A stretch of DNA of 43,170 bases, from IMG/VR virus record IMGVR_UViG_3300024518_003578, positions 1 through 43,170 of that record; one strand, given 5' to 3'. This document shows, piece by piece, positions 5,994-13,803 of this stretch; position 1 is the first letter of the stretch; each line of letters opens with the position of its first letter. The position numbers and the translations under genes were made by a program. The notes beneath the pieces are model-generated. The model saw only the letters and a program-made list of their open reading frames with translations. It did not search any database and was not told where the DNA came from. The stretch comes from a virus.

Positions 5994-7448
5994 ATGGACA
6001 AAGGCATATTTACAGTAGGTGTTGATAATTTGCGCCAGCGGTATTGGGATCCGCTCTTCGGCGGCATGTTCGGTGGCCAGAAGGCTATCCGCTTTGATGG
6101 CTCGCATGATGGCATACTGGGCTTTGTCAATATGATGACAGGGATCAGCGGCACGGTGATTGATCCGGACAACCCAATATTTCAGATAAAGGCTAATAAG
6201 CGCAACATACATGCCTCGGTCAAACTAATTAGCAACGCTCTGGCGACTACGCCGTTGCGGGTTTACAAGACGAAGGAACCTAACGTCAAATCTAATTTCA
6301 AGTATACCAAAGTACGGGAAGTGTCTGAGCATCGCAAGAAAGAAATGATCTCGAAGGCGACGCCAGGAACTCCGCTGGCACAAGCTAACGATTTGGAAGA
6401 AATAGTCGGGGGTCATCCCCTGGTTGACCTGCTTAGAAACGTCAATAGCGCATGGGACAATTTCGGGTTGAAGTTCGTTACGGGAGCGTACATGTCGCTC
6501 ACTGGCGATGCTTACTGGTTGTTGTTGCGGAACAAGATCGGCGTTCCATCGGCTATCTGGATAGCACCAGCAGAATATATGCGGATCCGGCCTGATGAGA
6601 ATGTATTAGTCAAAGAGTATGTCTATAGGCGGGGTATGAAAGAAATTGTATTCCCGCCGGAAGATGTGATCCACTTCAGGCTATACGCTCCTGGGGCAAG
6701 CTATCAATTTCATGGCAGAGGCGATGTCGCGGGGGCTGCTGATGCTTTCAATTTGACAGAGAACATACAACAGTTTGAGCAAAAGATATTCCAGAACGAT
6801 GCTAATCTTGGTGGCATTCTTAGCACAACTAGCAAGACTGCTCCGGAACAGCGCAAGAAGTTGAGCAAAGAATTCACGACTGGTTATGTAGGTGTGAAAA
6901 ACGCCGGTAAGTGGATGGTAATGGAGAACGTCGAACCAAAGCCATTGGGCATGACTCCCAGGGAACTGGACTATCACGACGCCAGGGAAACGTTGATGCG
7001 CGAGATGTTACGCAATTTCAGCGTTCCTGAGTCGATGATGACAAGCCAATCAAGCACGAGAGCAGGATTGGAAACGTCACTGACGCAGTTTGCATTGATG
7101 TCTACTCTGCCATTTTGTGTACTTATGACAGAGGCGTTGAATGCTCAATTATCCCCACAATTTAACGACAATATCATCATCGCGTTTGACAATCCTGTGA
7201 TGGATGACAAACAATTCCAGTTGAAGCGGGACAGCGTTTATCTGAAGTATGGAGCGACGACCCCTGATGAGATTCGCGTACGAGATGGCAGAGAGCCGCT
7301 TGGTGGGCTATCATCGGAGCCGTGGGTTGACAGCAGTAGAGTCCCACTTAGCATGGTTGGCCAGCAGGACGTAGATGCCCAGGCAGACCAGGTGAACCTG
7401 ATAATGGAACGGGCTAGAGAGAAGCGTAGAGAGAAGCGGGAGGCGTGA
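5994..7448 (+). CDS. Portal protein (HK97 family)
   Basis: 484 aa. The core has the HK97-type portal signature: N-I-H-A-S-V-K-L-I-S-N-A-L-A-T-T-P-L-R-V-Y, then LTGDAYWLLLRNKIG with WIAPAEYMRIRPDE, EDVIHFR, the NDANLGGILST stretch, and the E-T-L-M-R-E-M-L-R-N-F-S-V-P-E-S-M-M helix with S-S-T-R-A-G. The C-terminus TPDEIRVRDGREPLGG is the usual stem/crown end. It forms the dodecameric DNA gate at one capsid vertex and binds terminase and, later, the connector. A 23-base stretch encoding KRDSVYL recurs in frame at 8183-8205. Confidence 0.93.
   Translation: MDKGIFTVGVDNLRQRYWDPLFGGMFGGQKAIRFDGSHDGILGFVNMMTGISGTVIDPDNPIFQIKANKRNIHASVKLISNALATTPLRVYKTKEPNVKSNFKYTKVREVSEHRKKEMISKATPGTPLAQANDLEEIVGGHPLVDLLRNVNSAWDNFGLKFVTGAYMSLTGDAYWLLLRNKIGVPSAIWIAPAEYMRIRPDENVLVKEYVYRRGMKEIVFPPEDVIHFRLYAPGASYQFHGRGDVAGAADAFNLTENIQQFEQKIFQNDANLGGILSTTSKTAPEQRKKLSKEFTTGYVGVKNAGKWMVMENVEPKPLGMTPRELDYHDARETLMREMLRNFSVPESMMTSQSSTRAGLETSLTQFALMSTLPFCVLMTEALNAQLSPQFNDNIIIAFDNPVMDDKQFQLKRDSVYLKYGATTPDEIRVRDGREPLGGLSSEPWVDSSRVPLSMVGQQDVDAQADQVNLIMERAREKRREKREA
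7223..7245 (+). repeat. 23-base direct repeat shared with 8183-8205
   Basis: Within the portal gene, encoding KRDSVYL. The same 23 bases recur 960 bases downstream, where the frame leading into the small gene at 8211 also reads KRDSVYL. This looks like a duplicated or recombined portal fragment. Confidence 0.75.
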
Positions 7449-7822
7449 TGATATATATTCTGGGAACATTAGCTGGATTGAGTAGCATATTCTTGGTGTT
7501 GAATAGGTACTTTGAAGGGATGAGCGTGTTTTGCTGGATGGCTACATTCCTAAGCTGTGCGACTTTATGTTCTGTATTGTTCGTGTGGGGTGTAACGAGA
7601 GCTGAGTCAAGTAGCGATTATAGATATATGGAGTTATGGCTTGAAGCGAATGACCCCCAGAAGTGTACGACTGACATACGGTTCATGGAGTTATATATAC
7701 GATATGATCGAGAATATAATAGTTGGCTAGGCAGGCAATTCGCGTGCGAGCCGCCAGAAGCAATACGGGAGTTATTCAGCAAAGGACATAAGGTAGCATT
7801 TCAGACCACTATGAGCGATTGA
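7448..7822 (+). CDS. Small membrane protein, hypothetical
   Basis: 124 aa from ATG 7448 (GTG 7445 is also possible). Residues 2-20 and 28-50 are hydrophobic and read as two membrane helices in a hairpin. The remaining 75 residues are soluble, with a repeated RYMELWLEAND / RFMELYIRYD pattern. It is placed between portal and MuF protein in the same operon. A membrane protein at this position is unusual. It could be a superinfection or host-interaction factor, but this is a guess. Confidence 0.65.
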   Translation: MIYILGTLAGLSSIFLVLNRYFEGMSVFCWMATFLSCATLCSVLFVWGVTRAESSSDYRYMELWLEANDPQKCTTDIRFMELYIRYDREYNSWLGRQFACEPPEAIRELFSKGHKVAFQTTMSD

Positions 7823-7831
7823 GGGGGAGAG

Positions 7832-8227
7832 ATGGGCAAGACGACAAAAGAGATAGTGAGGATAGCTTGGGAGCAGGATCGGGTGGTGGTAATCGGTCAT
7901 GCAAGCAAGGGATATATCGCTGATTATGATACACATGGGTATTGGGCTACAGTGGGCATGGAGACAATACGATGCCATTATAACGATGGCATCCGCTTTG
8001 TAGATAAACCAGCGGAAGAGCAGCCGGAAGATGTCGCAGAAGAAGCGGAGCGTAGAAGACCGCCGCCAATTGAAACAATAAACGGCGTCTTTATTACTGA
8101 CGCTGAGAATACCAGGCGCAAGGATGAATTAGCCAAACTCAAAGCAGAGAATACCGAACTCCAAGAGCGGTTGACTGTGTTGGAAGCGGGACAGCGTTTA
8201 TCTGACTATCATGTTTGCTCCGGATGA
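7832..8227 (+). CDS. Hypothetical protein with C-terminal coiled coil
   Basis: 131 aa with a GAGGGGGAGAG ribosome site. The N-terminal 60 residues look like a small beta-rich domain (V-V-V-I-G-H-A-S-K-G-Y-I-A-D-Y-D). The middle is acidic and Pro-rich, and residues 95-122 form a heptad-patterned coiled coil (ELAKLKAENTELQERLTVLE). The last codons run through the 23-base portal repeat in a different frame, so its C-terminus may be the product of recombination. Possibly a head accessory or scaffold-like protein; unproven. Confidence 0.6.
   Translation: MGKTTKEIVRIAWEQDRVVVIGHASKGYIADYDTHGYWATVGMETIRCHYNDGIRFVDKPAEEQPEDVAEEAERRRPPPIETINGVFITDAENTRRKDELAKLKAENTELQERLTVLEAGQRLSDYHVCSG
8183..8205 (+). 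repeat. Second copy of 23-base portal repeat
   Basis: Identical to 7223-7245. In the frame that leads into the gene at 8211 it encodes KRDSVYL as in portal. Confidence 0.75.
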
Positions 8228-8330
8228 ATGCGGCGAGAGTTCGGAGATAATCTTGCAGAAGTTGGAAGGCGTGGGCAATGCAGCAGGCGGCTATACGGAA
8301 GCAGTCAATGAGTCATCCGAGACATTATAA
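8211..8330 (+). CDS. 39-residue peptide, possible relic of a portal C-terminus
   Basis: ATG 8211 to TAA 8328-8330, overlapping the MuF gene start by one base (TAATG). The frame is open upstream to about 8175 and there reads KRDSVYL, identical to portal. The acidic sequence (EIILQKLEGVGNAAGGYTEA) could be the tail of a second portal-like gene left after recombination. It has no clear ribosome site of its own. It may instead serve only for coupling to the next gene. Confidence 0.35.
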   Translation: MFAPDECGESSEIILQKLEGVGNAAGGYTEAVNESSETL

Positions 8331-9208
8331 TGACAACTAATATCAACAACCTCATAGTCACAACGGCAGTCAAGCTCATGGCTCTGGAAGAAGCCGACCT
8401 TGAAGCGAAATGGCACGTCTTTGTGAAGCGCACAGAGAAGACCGAGGATAAGTTCAAGCCTAAGTTGCAGACGGTGTTTACGAAGCAGGAGAAGGCTGTG
8501 CTGGCCAAGCTGAAAGGCAAGCGTATACCAGACACCAGCGATGCGGAGAAGTCAATCGTCTATATGTTGTTTAAGGACAACGAGGCTATCTTCAAAGCCA
8601 GCGAAGAAGCCGAGAAATTTGTTGACCAGATATATACAGCTTCGGCGTGGCAGGAGCCGTTCACAGTTGTTATGCTACCATTCGTTACCGAAGCATTCAA
8701 GGAAGCTGGCGATGCCGCATTTGTAGAGATAGGCTTAGAAGGTGCGTTCAACGTCACCAACCCAACGGCGCGGAAGTTCCTGAAAGACAGAGTGTTTGAT
8801 AGCGTCAAAGGGATAAACGAAGAGACGCGAGAGAAGCTCAAGCGTGCTCTGATAAAGGGCTTTGACGCTGGCGAAGGTATACCGGAGATAAGCAAGCGCA
8901 TCGCTGGCGTGTTCGATATTAACCGTGGCTCACGGACAGATAAGATAGCCCGGACGGAGATCATAGGGGCTTCCAACAACGGAACGCATCAGGCGTATGT
9001 TGCCAGTGAAATAGTTGAGACGAAAATATGGATAGACAGCCGGGATGCTAATGTAAGAGTTCAGCATAGGATAGACGGGCAGGAACGGAAATTAAACAAG
9101 CGGTATAGTAATGGGCTATTGCATCCCCATGATCCAAGTGGATTGCCAGGAAACGTGATAAATTGCCGTTGTACGGAAACTGCTGGAAAGCTCAAGGAGG
9201 CGGCGTGA
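8330..9208 (+). CDS. MuF-type phage head morphogenesis protein
   Basis: 292 aa. The C-terminal half carries the Phage_Mu_F/SPP1 gp7 signature: IARTEIIGASNNGTHQAY, W-I-D-S-R-D-A-N-V-R-x-x-H, I-D-G-Q, P-H-D-P-S-G-x-P-G-N-V-I-N-C-R-C. The N-terminus is helical and charged. Family members bind portal, are packaged in small copy number, and are thought to help head assembly or DNA entry. It follows the portal block, as usual for the family. The full motif set and C-R-C ending are present, so it is probably functional. Confidence 0.9.
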   Translation: MTTNINNLIVTTAVKLMALEEADLEAKWHVFVKRTEKTEDKFKPKLQTVFTKQEKAVLAKLKGKRIPDTSDAEKSIVYMLFKDNEAIFKASEEAEKFVDQIYTASAWQEPFTVVMLPFVTEAFKEAGDAAFVEIGLEGAFNVTNPTARKFLKDRVFDSVKGINEETREKLKRALIKGFDAGEGIPEISKRIAGVFDINRGSRTDKIARTEIIGASNNGTHQAYVASEIVETKIWIDSRDANVRVQHRIDGQERKLNKRYSNGLLHPHDPSGLPGNVINCRCTETAGKLKEAA

Positions 9209-9507
9209 AGGCATATAAATGCAACTGTGGATCTGAGGCTATACATATAGAGCGATTAGAATGGTTATCAGAGACTGGGGAGCGTTACACTAATGACGAA
9301 TATCAAATATCTATTTGGCATCAAGGCGGTAACAAGTATACGCTGAAAGAAAAATTGAGACATTGTTGGCGAGTATTGAAGACGGGTAAGCCATACCCAG
9401 ATCAGGTATGTTTGGATCTCGCGGATGCTCGCGAGCTAGTCAGAGACCTTGCGGAAATGGTACAAATATCAAGTGACAATCAGATTGATTCAACGGAGGC
9501 GGCATGA
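9205..9507 (+). CDS. Hypothetical protein with N-terminal Cys pair
   Basis: 100 aa from GTG 9205, which overlaps the MuF stop and follows AAGGAGGCGG. The first residues MKAYKCNCGSEAIHIE form a half zinc-ribbon-like knuckle. The rest is alpha/beta with W-R-V-L-K-T-G-K-P-Y-P-D-Q-V-C-L-D and a helix L-A-D-A-R-E-L-V-R-D-L-A. The W-R-x-L-x-T-G-K-P-Y segment recurs in many small phage proteins of unknown role. It is coupled to the MuF gene and to the tiny gene that follows (ATGA). Confidence 0.6.
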   Translation: MKAYKCNCGSEAIHIERLEWLSETGERYTNDEYQISIWHQGGNKYTLKEKLRHCWRVLKTGKPYPDQVCLDLADARELVRDLAEMVQISSDNQIDSTEAA

Positions 9508-9629
9508 GAAGAGCAATATTGGAAATGCCAGCAGATTTCGTACATTTCGCATTTATTGACAGAACGGATTACCATGTGAAAGTTGAGCATGGACTTCCAG
9601 ATGATGCGAAATTTTGTGCTTGTCATTAA
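9504..9629 (+). CDS. 41-residue hypothetical protein
   Basis: Short frame missed by length filters: ATG 9504 overlaps the preceding TGA and follows ACGGAGGCGG. The sequence starts MRRAILEMPADFVHFAFIDR and ends in KFCACH, a possible metal-binding C-x-C-H. Good ribosome site and ATGA coupling support translation. The operon ends after it: a promoter-like element and two hairpins follow. Confidence 0.55.
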   Translation: MRRAILEMPADFVHFAFIDRTDYHVKVEHGLPDDAKFCACH

Positions 9630-9649
9630 GCAGGTGGCAATGTAGAAGT

Positions 9650-9678
9650 TTGACCTACAATCTAATTCAATATAAAAT
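9650..9678 (+). promoter_or_regulatory. Putative sigma70 promoter
   Basis: TTGACC (9650-9655) and TAAAAT (9673-9678) are separated by 17 bases; TATAAA at 9671 is an alternative -10 with 15-base spacing. It would serve the protease-AAA and capsid operon. The predicted start lies within the first hairpin, which weakens either this promoter or a transcript containing the whole hairpin. Confidence 0.45.
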
Positions 9679-9740
9679 AACCGGCGCAGCAGGATGAGTT
9701 TTTCCTTCGCCGGTTTTTCTTTTTCTGTTGCGCCGGTTAT
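9677..9740 (+). terminator. Three-armed alternative hairpin 1
   Basis: Arm a (9679-9686) pairs with arm b (9708-9715) over AACCGGCG/CGCCGGTT, with a small inner AGGA/TCCT helix, followed by TTTTTCTTTTTCT. This is a good intrinsic terminator. Arm a extended (9677-9692) can instead pair with arm c (9725-9740) over 16 bp with one G-U, placing the U-tract in the loop. The two folds exclude each other. The reverse strand also gives a stem followed by TTTTAT, so the element may work in both directions. Confidence 0.65.
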
Positions 9741-9782
9741 CGTAGGGGTGACACAAGACAATTAACCCAACTGAATATACAT

Positions 9783-9845
9783 GAAACGCCCGACTACAGG
9801 AGAGGTTTGCTCTTGGTCGGGCGTTTCTCTTTCCTGTAGCCGGGC
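9783..9845 (+). terminator. Three-armed alternative hairpin 2
   Basis: Same design as the preceding element with different sequence. Arm a (9783-9794) pairs with arm b (9816-9827) over 12 bp, with an inner AGAG/CTCT helix and a pyrimidine-rich tail. Arm a (9788-9801) can instead pair with arm c (9832-9845) over 14 positions with one mismatch. Arm c lies 5 bases before the ribosome site of the protease-AAA gene, so the switch could affect its transcription or translation. Confidence 0.55.
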
Positions 9846-9861
9846 AATTAGAGGTGATATG

Positions 9862-12258
9862 ATGGACTTGACACTTGACGCATTTATGGCGCAACTTGGC
9901 GAAGCATCCAGCGCAGACAAGGAAGCCTCAGCATCCAGCGTGATGAAAGTTGCGGAGGCTGTGGCGCAACGAGCCAAGCAAGTTTTTGGCTTGAGCGTGG
10001 ATAATGCTCAATTTGTATTGAAGGACTTTGTATGCGATATACATAAGAAGGGTGAACCTGACGCCGAAGATACAGGGCGTTTTGTACAGAGCTATATCAG
10101 CACAATAGCGAAGGACAGGGATAGCGAGGCTATACTTCCTGAAGGCGTAATGATGGATGACTACAGGGAGTTGCCGATAGTCTTGAGAAGTCATCTCTAT
10201 AACGAGATTGGGATAGGTTCAAATCAATGGATCATCTTCAATGCTAACGAGAAAGCAGCAGTTGAGCAGATACATTCGCTTCTGGCCAGCACGCAGTTTG
10301 CATCGAAAAAGGCAAATCCGCTGGCAGACCAATTATACCACTGGTCAATCGAGGATATGCCTATAGGCGACTCGATAGGCTTTATTCCTGTTGCTTTTGT
10401 GGAGCCGCAGGACAAAGGCTGGGATAAGGTATATGATTCGTGGGTAAAGCGGACGACCGCATTTCTCAAGCTAAAAGGCAGAGAAGCCACTGAGGACATG
10501 ATCGAAGGTGTAAAGCGTATATTCACGAAGGTTATCTTGCTTGAATACTCAAAAGTTATGGTCCCGTCAAATCCATTTGCTGTGTCCCTGGCTGTTGAAA
10601 AGGGATTGTTGCTTGCAAGCGAGGCGGCAACATATACACTTCCAGAAGAGTCGGGCACTGATGGCATTACAAGCGATACTTTCGCCATAGCGGGGCTGGA
10701 TGTGGTGCAGTTTGATGATGCTGGCGAGGCATTGGTGGGTACAGTCATAAAAGAAGGACGCACATTATCAAAGAAGACGCTAAGTGCCGTAACGACGGCT
10801 CATACGGCACTGGGGGATCTGTTAGATGCCAATGCAATAGAAACCGATGATACCGATACGGGTAAGACCATGACCAAAGCAAACGGCATGTGGAATAGAA
10901 CCCTGCCAAAGTCTTTCAACATCGCAGAATATGACGAGGCTAACACAGTATTCCGATATGAATTATTCACCAAATTCCTTGAGTGCCAAGTCAAAGAGAT
11001 ATACGTCAATACTTACGATATTCCATCCCCGCTGATTGGGACTTACCTGGAAGCTATCAGCGTAGTGACTGCTGATATGACCGTTGACGACACGCGTAGA
11101 TTTTCATATGAAGGCAAGGAATCACCACCAACAAGGTCATATATCCAGTTGAATTCAGAAAAGCGGAAGCAATTTCTGGTCAACGGAAGCGAATATTGTC
11201 ATGATAACGAAATGGCTCTGGTCAAAGACTTCACTCCTGGATGGTATGGATTAGAATTTGCCATCATAACCAGCACGGAAAATGAAGCCAAGAGTGACGA
11301 GATCATGAATGCTGTACACGCCGAAGCCGATAACAATCATATGCTCAAGGGTGAGAAGTTCGCCTTGTCTGGAGAGTTCCTGGGTGATACAGACGACTCG
11401 TGGGACGACCTGGTGCTTGCCAAAAAGGACAGGCAGGCGATACAGAAGTCCATGAAGGTCACCCAGAAATCAGATGGCAATAGCCGTGGACTCATGTTCG
11501 TGGGGCCGCCCGGGACTGGTAAGACAAAAGCTGGTCGTACCATAATGAATGATACCGAGAGCACTTTTATCTGGGTATCAGCGAGAGACTTTATGTACGG
11601 GTTGCCTGATCGTATTCTTGCGCTTGCTTTCGATATGGCCAGGAAGCTGGCTCCCACAGTGCTGTTCATGGAAGATGTGGACACGTCATTGGATAAAGAC
11701 CTACTCAAGACCGAATTGGACGGGCTGAAACAAAACAAGGGTTTGATGACCATATTGACCACGAACCATCCTGATAGACTGCCGAAGGCTCTCATAGACC
11801 GGCCGGGCAGGTTCCATCATATTCTATTGTTCGATCTCCCGGACGCTGGCCAACGTAAAGAGATGTTTAAGCTATGGGCTGGCGATATAGACGCCAAGAT
11901 ACTGGATGTGTTGGTAGACAGCACAGACAGCTTCTCCGGAGCGCATATCTATCACCTGGTGGAATACTCGCACGGCATAGCCGAAGACGAGGGGATCAGC
12001 ATAGGGAAAGCCTTGTTGGAGAGTCTGATCCAGATGAGCGACCAGATGGAACTCGTGGCCGGGTTAAGTAGTACGCAAACGAAGGAGCTATTTAACGAAG
12101 CGGACTTGAGAGAAGCCGCTGAAGATGAGATAGAGATCACGCCAGAGTTAGCGCGGAGACTACTGGAGTTAGACGATAAGGAGAAACAAACTGCCGAAGA
12201 TGACCAAACATTGACGGCGGCTGAGGAATTGCTGGTCGAGACAGGCCATTTTCTATAG
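9862..12258 (+). CDS. Prohead-type serine protease fused to AAA+ ATPase
   Basis: 798 aa from ATG 9862, chosen because GAGGTG ends 5 bases upstream (ATG 9859 is adjacent). Residues about 80-245 resemble phage prohead proteases: PIVLRSH with candidate catalytic His111, then IGDSIGFIPVAF, and RIFTKVILLEYSKVMVPSNP with candidate Ser230. After a linker and a domain of unknown type (about 320-520) comes an AAA+ module: Walker A GPPGTGKT (548-555), Walker B VLFMEDVD (600-607), sensor TTN (about 633-635), RPGRF Arg finger (647-651), and a helical lid. It sits exactly where the separate maturation protease normally lies, just before the capsid gene. It would mature the capsid shell; a role for ATP-driven unfolding is inference. 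I know of no such fusion, but have not searched. Confidence 0.85.
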   Translation: MDLTLDAFMAQLGEASSADKEASASSVMKVAEAVAQRAKQVFGLSVDNAQFVLKDFVCDIHKKGEPDAEDTGRFVQSYISTIAKDRDSEAILPEGVMMDDYRELPIVLRSHLYNEIGIGSNQWIIFNANEKAAVEQIHSLLASTQFASKKANPLADQLYHWSIEDMPIGDSIGFIPVAFVEPQDKGWDKVYDSWVKRTTAFLKLKGREATEDMIEGVKRIFTKVILLEYSKVMVPSNPFAVSLAVEKGLLLASEAATYTLPEESGTDGITSDTFAIAGLDVVQFDDAGEALVGTVIKEGRTLSKKTLSAVTTAHTALGDLLDANAIETDDTDTGKTMTKANGMWNRTLPKSFNIAEYDEANTVFRYELFTKFLECQVKEIYVNTYDIPSPLIGTYLEAISVVTADMTVDDTRRFSYEGKESPPTRSYIQLNSEKRKQFLVNGSEYCHDNEMALVKDFTPGWYGLEFAIITSTENEAKSDEIMNAVHAEADNNHMLKGEKFALSGEFLGDTDDSWDDLVLAKKDRQAIQKSMKVTQKSDGNSRGLMFVGPPGTGKTKAGRTIMNDTESTFIWVSARDFMYGLPDRILALAFDMARKLAPTVLFMEDVDTSLDKDLLKTELDGLKQNKGLMTILTTNHPDRLPKALIDRPGRFHHILLFDLPDAGQRKEMFKLWAGDIDAKILDVLVDSTDSFSGAHIYHLVEYSHGIAEDEGISIGKALLESLIQMSDQMELVAGLSSTQTKELFNEADLREAAEDEIEITPELARRLLELDDKEKQTAEDDQTLTAAEELLVETGHFL

Positions 12259-12296
12259 ACCAGCTATAAGCCCGTAGAGATGCCAGGTAACGACGC

Positions 12297-12362
12297 TGGA
12301 GATATTAGCCCTTAGCGGGGTGGAGATATTAGGCGAAGGGACTGGAGGCATTAGCGAGCGGT
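12297..12362 (+). repeat. Three imperfect ~22-base direct repeats
   Basis: TGGAGATATTAGC-like units begin near 12297, 12321 and 12343 in the 149-base gap before the capsid gene. Each unit ends in a G-rich segment. There is no convincing hairpin and no frame longer than about 15 codons. They could be protein or RNA binding sites in the capsid-gene leader. The ribosome site GAGGT at about 12396 is separate. Confidence 0.55.
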
Positions 12363-12407
12363 GGGAACGAGACGATAATCAACGCAAACTAATACGAGGT
12401 ACTTATA

Positions 12408-13763
12408 ATGCTTACCAATGAAGAACGAGCGTTACTGAAGAAGATAAAAGATAAAAACGACCGGAAGCTTGCCGAGATAGCGGCAGTGGCTGAGAAGGGC
12501 ATAGCTACAATAGACGACGCTGTTGAAGTTGTCGAGTCGGAAGTATCCGAAGGCGACTATCAAGGCGAGACGCTGGAAACGCTGAAAGCAAAAAAACTAG
12601 AGATGGAAGGGACTCTTTCGACTCTGTTGACGCATCTGAAACAACCCGAGAAGGCCCCACTGTTGGAGGGGGAACCGCAGCCAAAGGGTCAGCTAGAGCA
12701 TGATTTTAAGTCGATGGATGATTTCATGATTAAGTTGGCCACCGAAGGTCCGAACCGAGAGGCGACCTCGCCAGAGTTGAAGCGTTGGCGCGAAACGCTC
12801 AAGGCGAACCAAGCAGCAGGCGACCCGGCAACAGGTGGGACGCTTATTCCAGCCGAATACATCGAGCGGATAATGGAACGTGCCAGAGCCGACAACCCAA
12901 TTATGGCTAACGCCACCGTAATCCCGATGGCAACAGGCAAAGCTGTGATACCGTTTATTGACGGATTCGATGAGAGTCAAGGCAAAACAGCGGGAAATGG
13001 GCAGTTCTACTGGGAAGGTGAGTCGGAAGCGTTTACCGAAACTAACGCCCTTTTTGGCACGACTGAGCTGAATCTCAGGAAGCTGGCTGCACAGGTGCGC
13101 GTGACGTGGGAGTTGCTGAAATATTCTGCTGTCAGTATAGAGCCTATTCTGTCCAGAATGTTTGATCAGAGCTTATCTACGGCACTTTCCCGTGGCTTCA
13201 TTCGCGGAACTGGTGTGAAGCAGCCGAAGGGCATCTTGCAGAATGGCGGGCATAAGCTCGAAATACCAAAAGCTGACAGTCAGGTCGCTGATACATATAT
13301 CTACGACAACATCCTGGATCAAGTAGCAAGGCATTATAGCGCCGACGGGGATATTGGCGATGGAACCTTTATGGCTAACAAAACGGCCTTACCGGCACTC
13401 GGCAAACTCTCTGTCGTGGTTGGCACTGGCGGATCAGGTATCTTCTTGGTGAATCAGCAGATACAGGGCAAACCTGTATTTTCGTTGCTGGGAATACCAC
13501 TTAAATTCAATGGTCAGATGCCTATCGTGGGCGATGCTGGCGACGTTACTCTTGCCGATTGGGGTGGTGGGTATCTCGTAGGCGAGCCTTCTGGTGGTGC
13601 AGGTTTGGAAACTGAGCAGAGTATCCATCTGTATTTCAACTTTGGAGATACAGCCTTCAGAGCTATAACAGCAATGGATGGACAACCCTGGTGGCCGTCT
13701 GAGTTCAAGCCGGCATATGGCGATTCTCAGGCTCCTTTTGTGACTATCGCAGCCAGAGCATAA
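12408..13763 (+). CDS. Major capsid protein (HK97 fold)
   Basis: 451 aa. Residues 1-105 form a charged, coiled-coil delta domain that would act as internal scaffold and be removed by the protease encoded upstream. After it comes the classic Phage_capsid start: G-D-P-A-T-G-G-T-L-I-P-A-E-Y-I-E-R-I, the E-loop region with WEGESEAFTETNALFGTTEL, L-R-K-L-A-A-Q-V-R-V-T-W-E-L-L, the R-G-T-G-V-K-Q-P-K-G-I-L motif, G-I-P-L-K-F-N-G in the A-domain, and a beta-rich end. Such subunits build the icosahedral shell. The exact cleavage site is not determinable by eye. No separate scaffold gene is seen. Confidence 0.94.
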   Translation: MLTNEERALLKKIKDKNDRKLAEIAAVAEKGIATIDDAVEVVESEVSEGDYQGETLETLKAKKLEMEGTLSTLLTHLKQPEKAPLLEGEPQPKGQLEHDFKSMDDFMIKLATEGPNREATSPELKRWRETLKANQAAGDPATGGTLIPAEYIERIMERARADNPIMANATVIPMATGKAVIPFIDGFDESQGKTAGNGQFYWEGESEAFTETNALFGTTELNLRKLAAQVRVTWELLKYSAVSIEPILSRMFDQSLSTALSRGFIRGTGVKQPKGILQNGGHKLEIPKADSQVADTYIYDNILDQVARHYSADGDIGDGTFMANKTALPALGKLSVVVGTGGSGIFLVNQQIQGKPVFSLLGIPLKFNGQMPIVGDAGDVTLADWGGGYLVGEPSGGAGLETEQSIHLYFNFGDTAFRAITAMDGQPWWPSEFKPAYGDSQAPFVTIAARA

Positions 13764-13803
13764 ACCAGTACGCAATCTGGTTATATACGGAGGAAATAAA
13801 AAA

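Noticed and set aside
7445-8330. Insertion sequence between the 23-base repeats
   Set aside because: No transposase, no terminal inverted repeats; 23 bases is too long and in-frame for a typical target duplication. Recombination between portal fragments is a simpler reading.
9781-9861. Starting the protease-AAA gene at ATG 9781
   Set aside because: That ATG has no ribosome site and its first 26 codons lie wholly within the three-armed hairpin; GAGGTG supports ATG 9862 or 9859.
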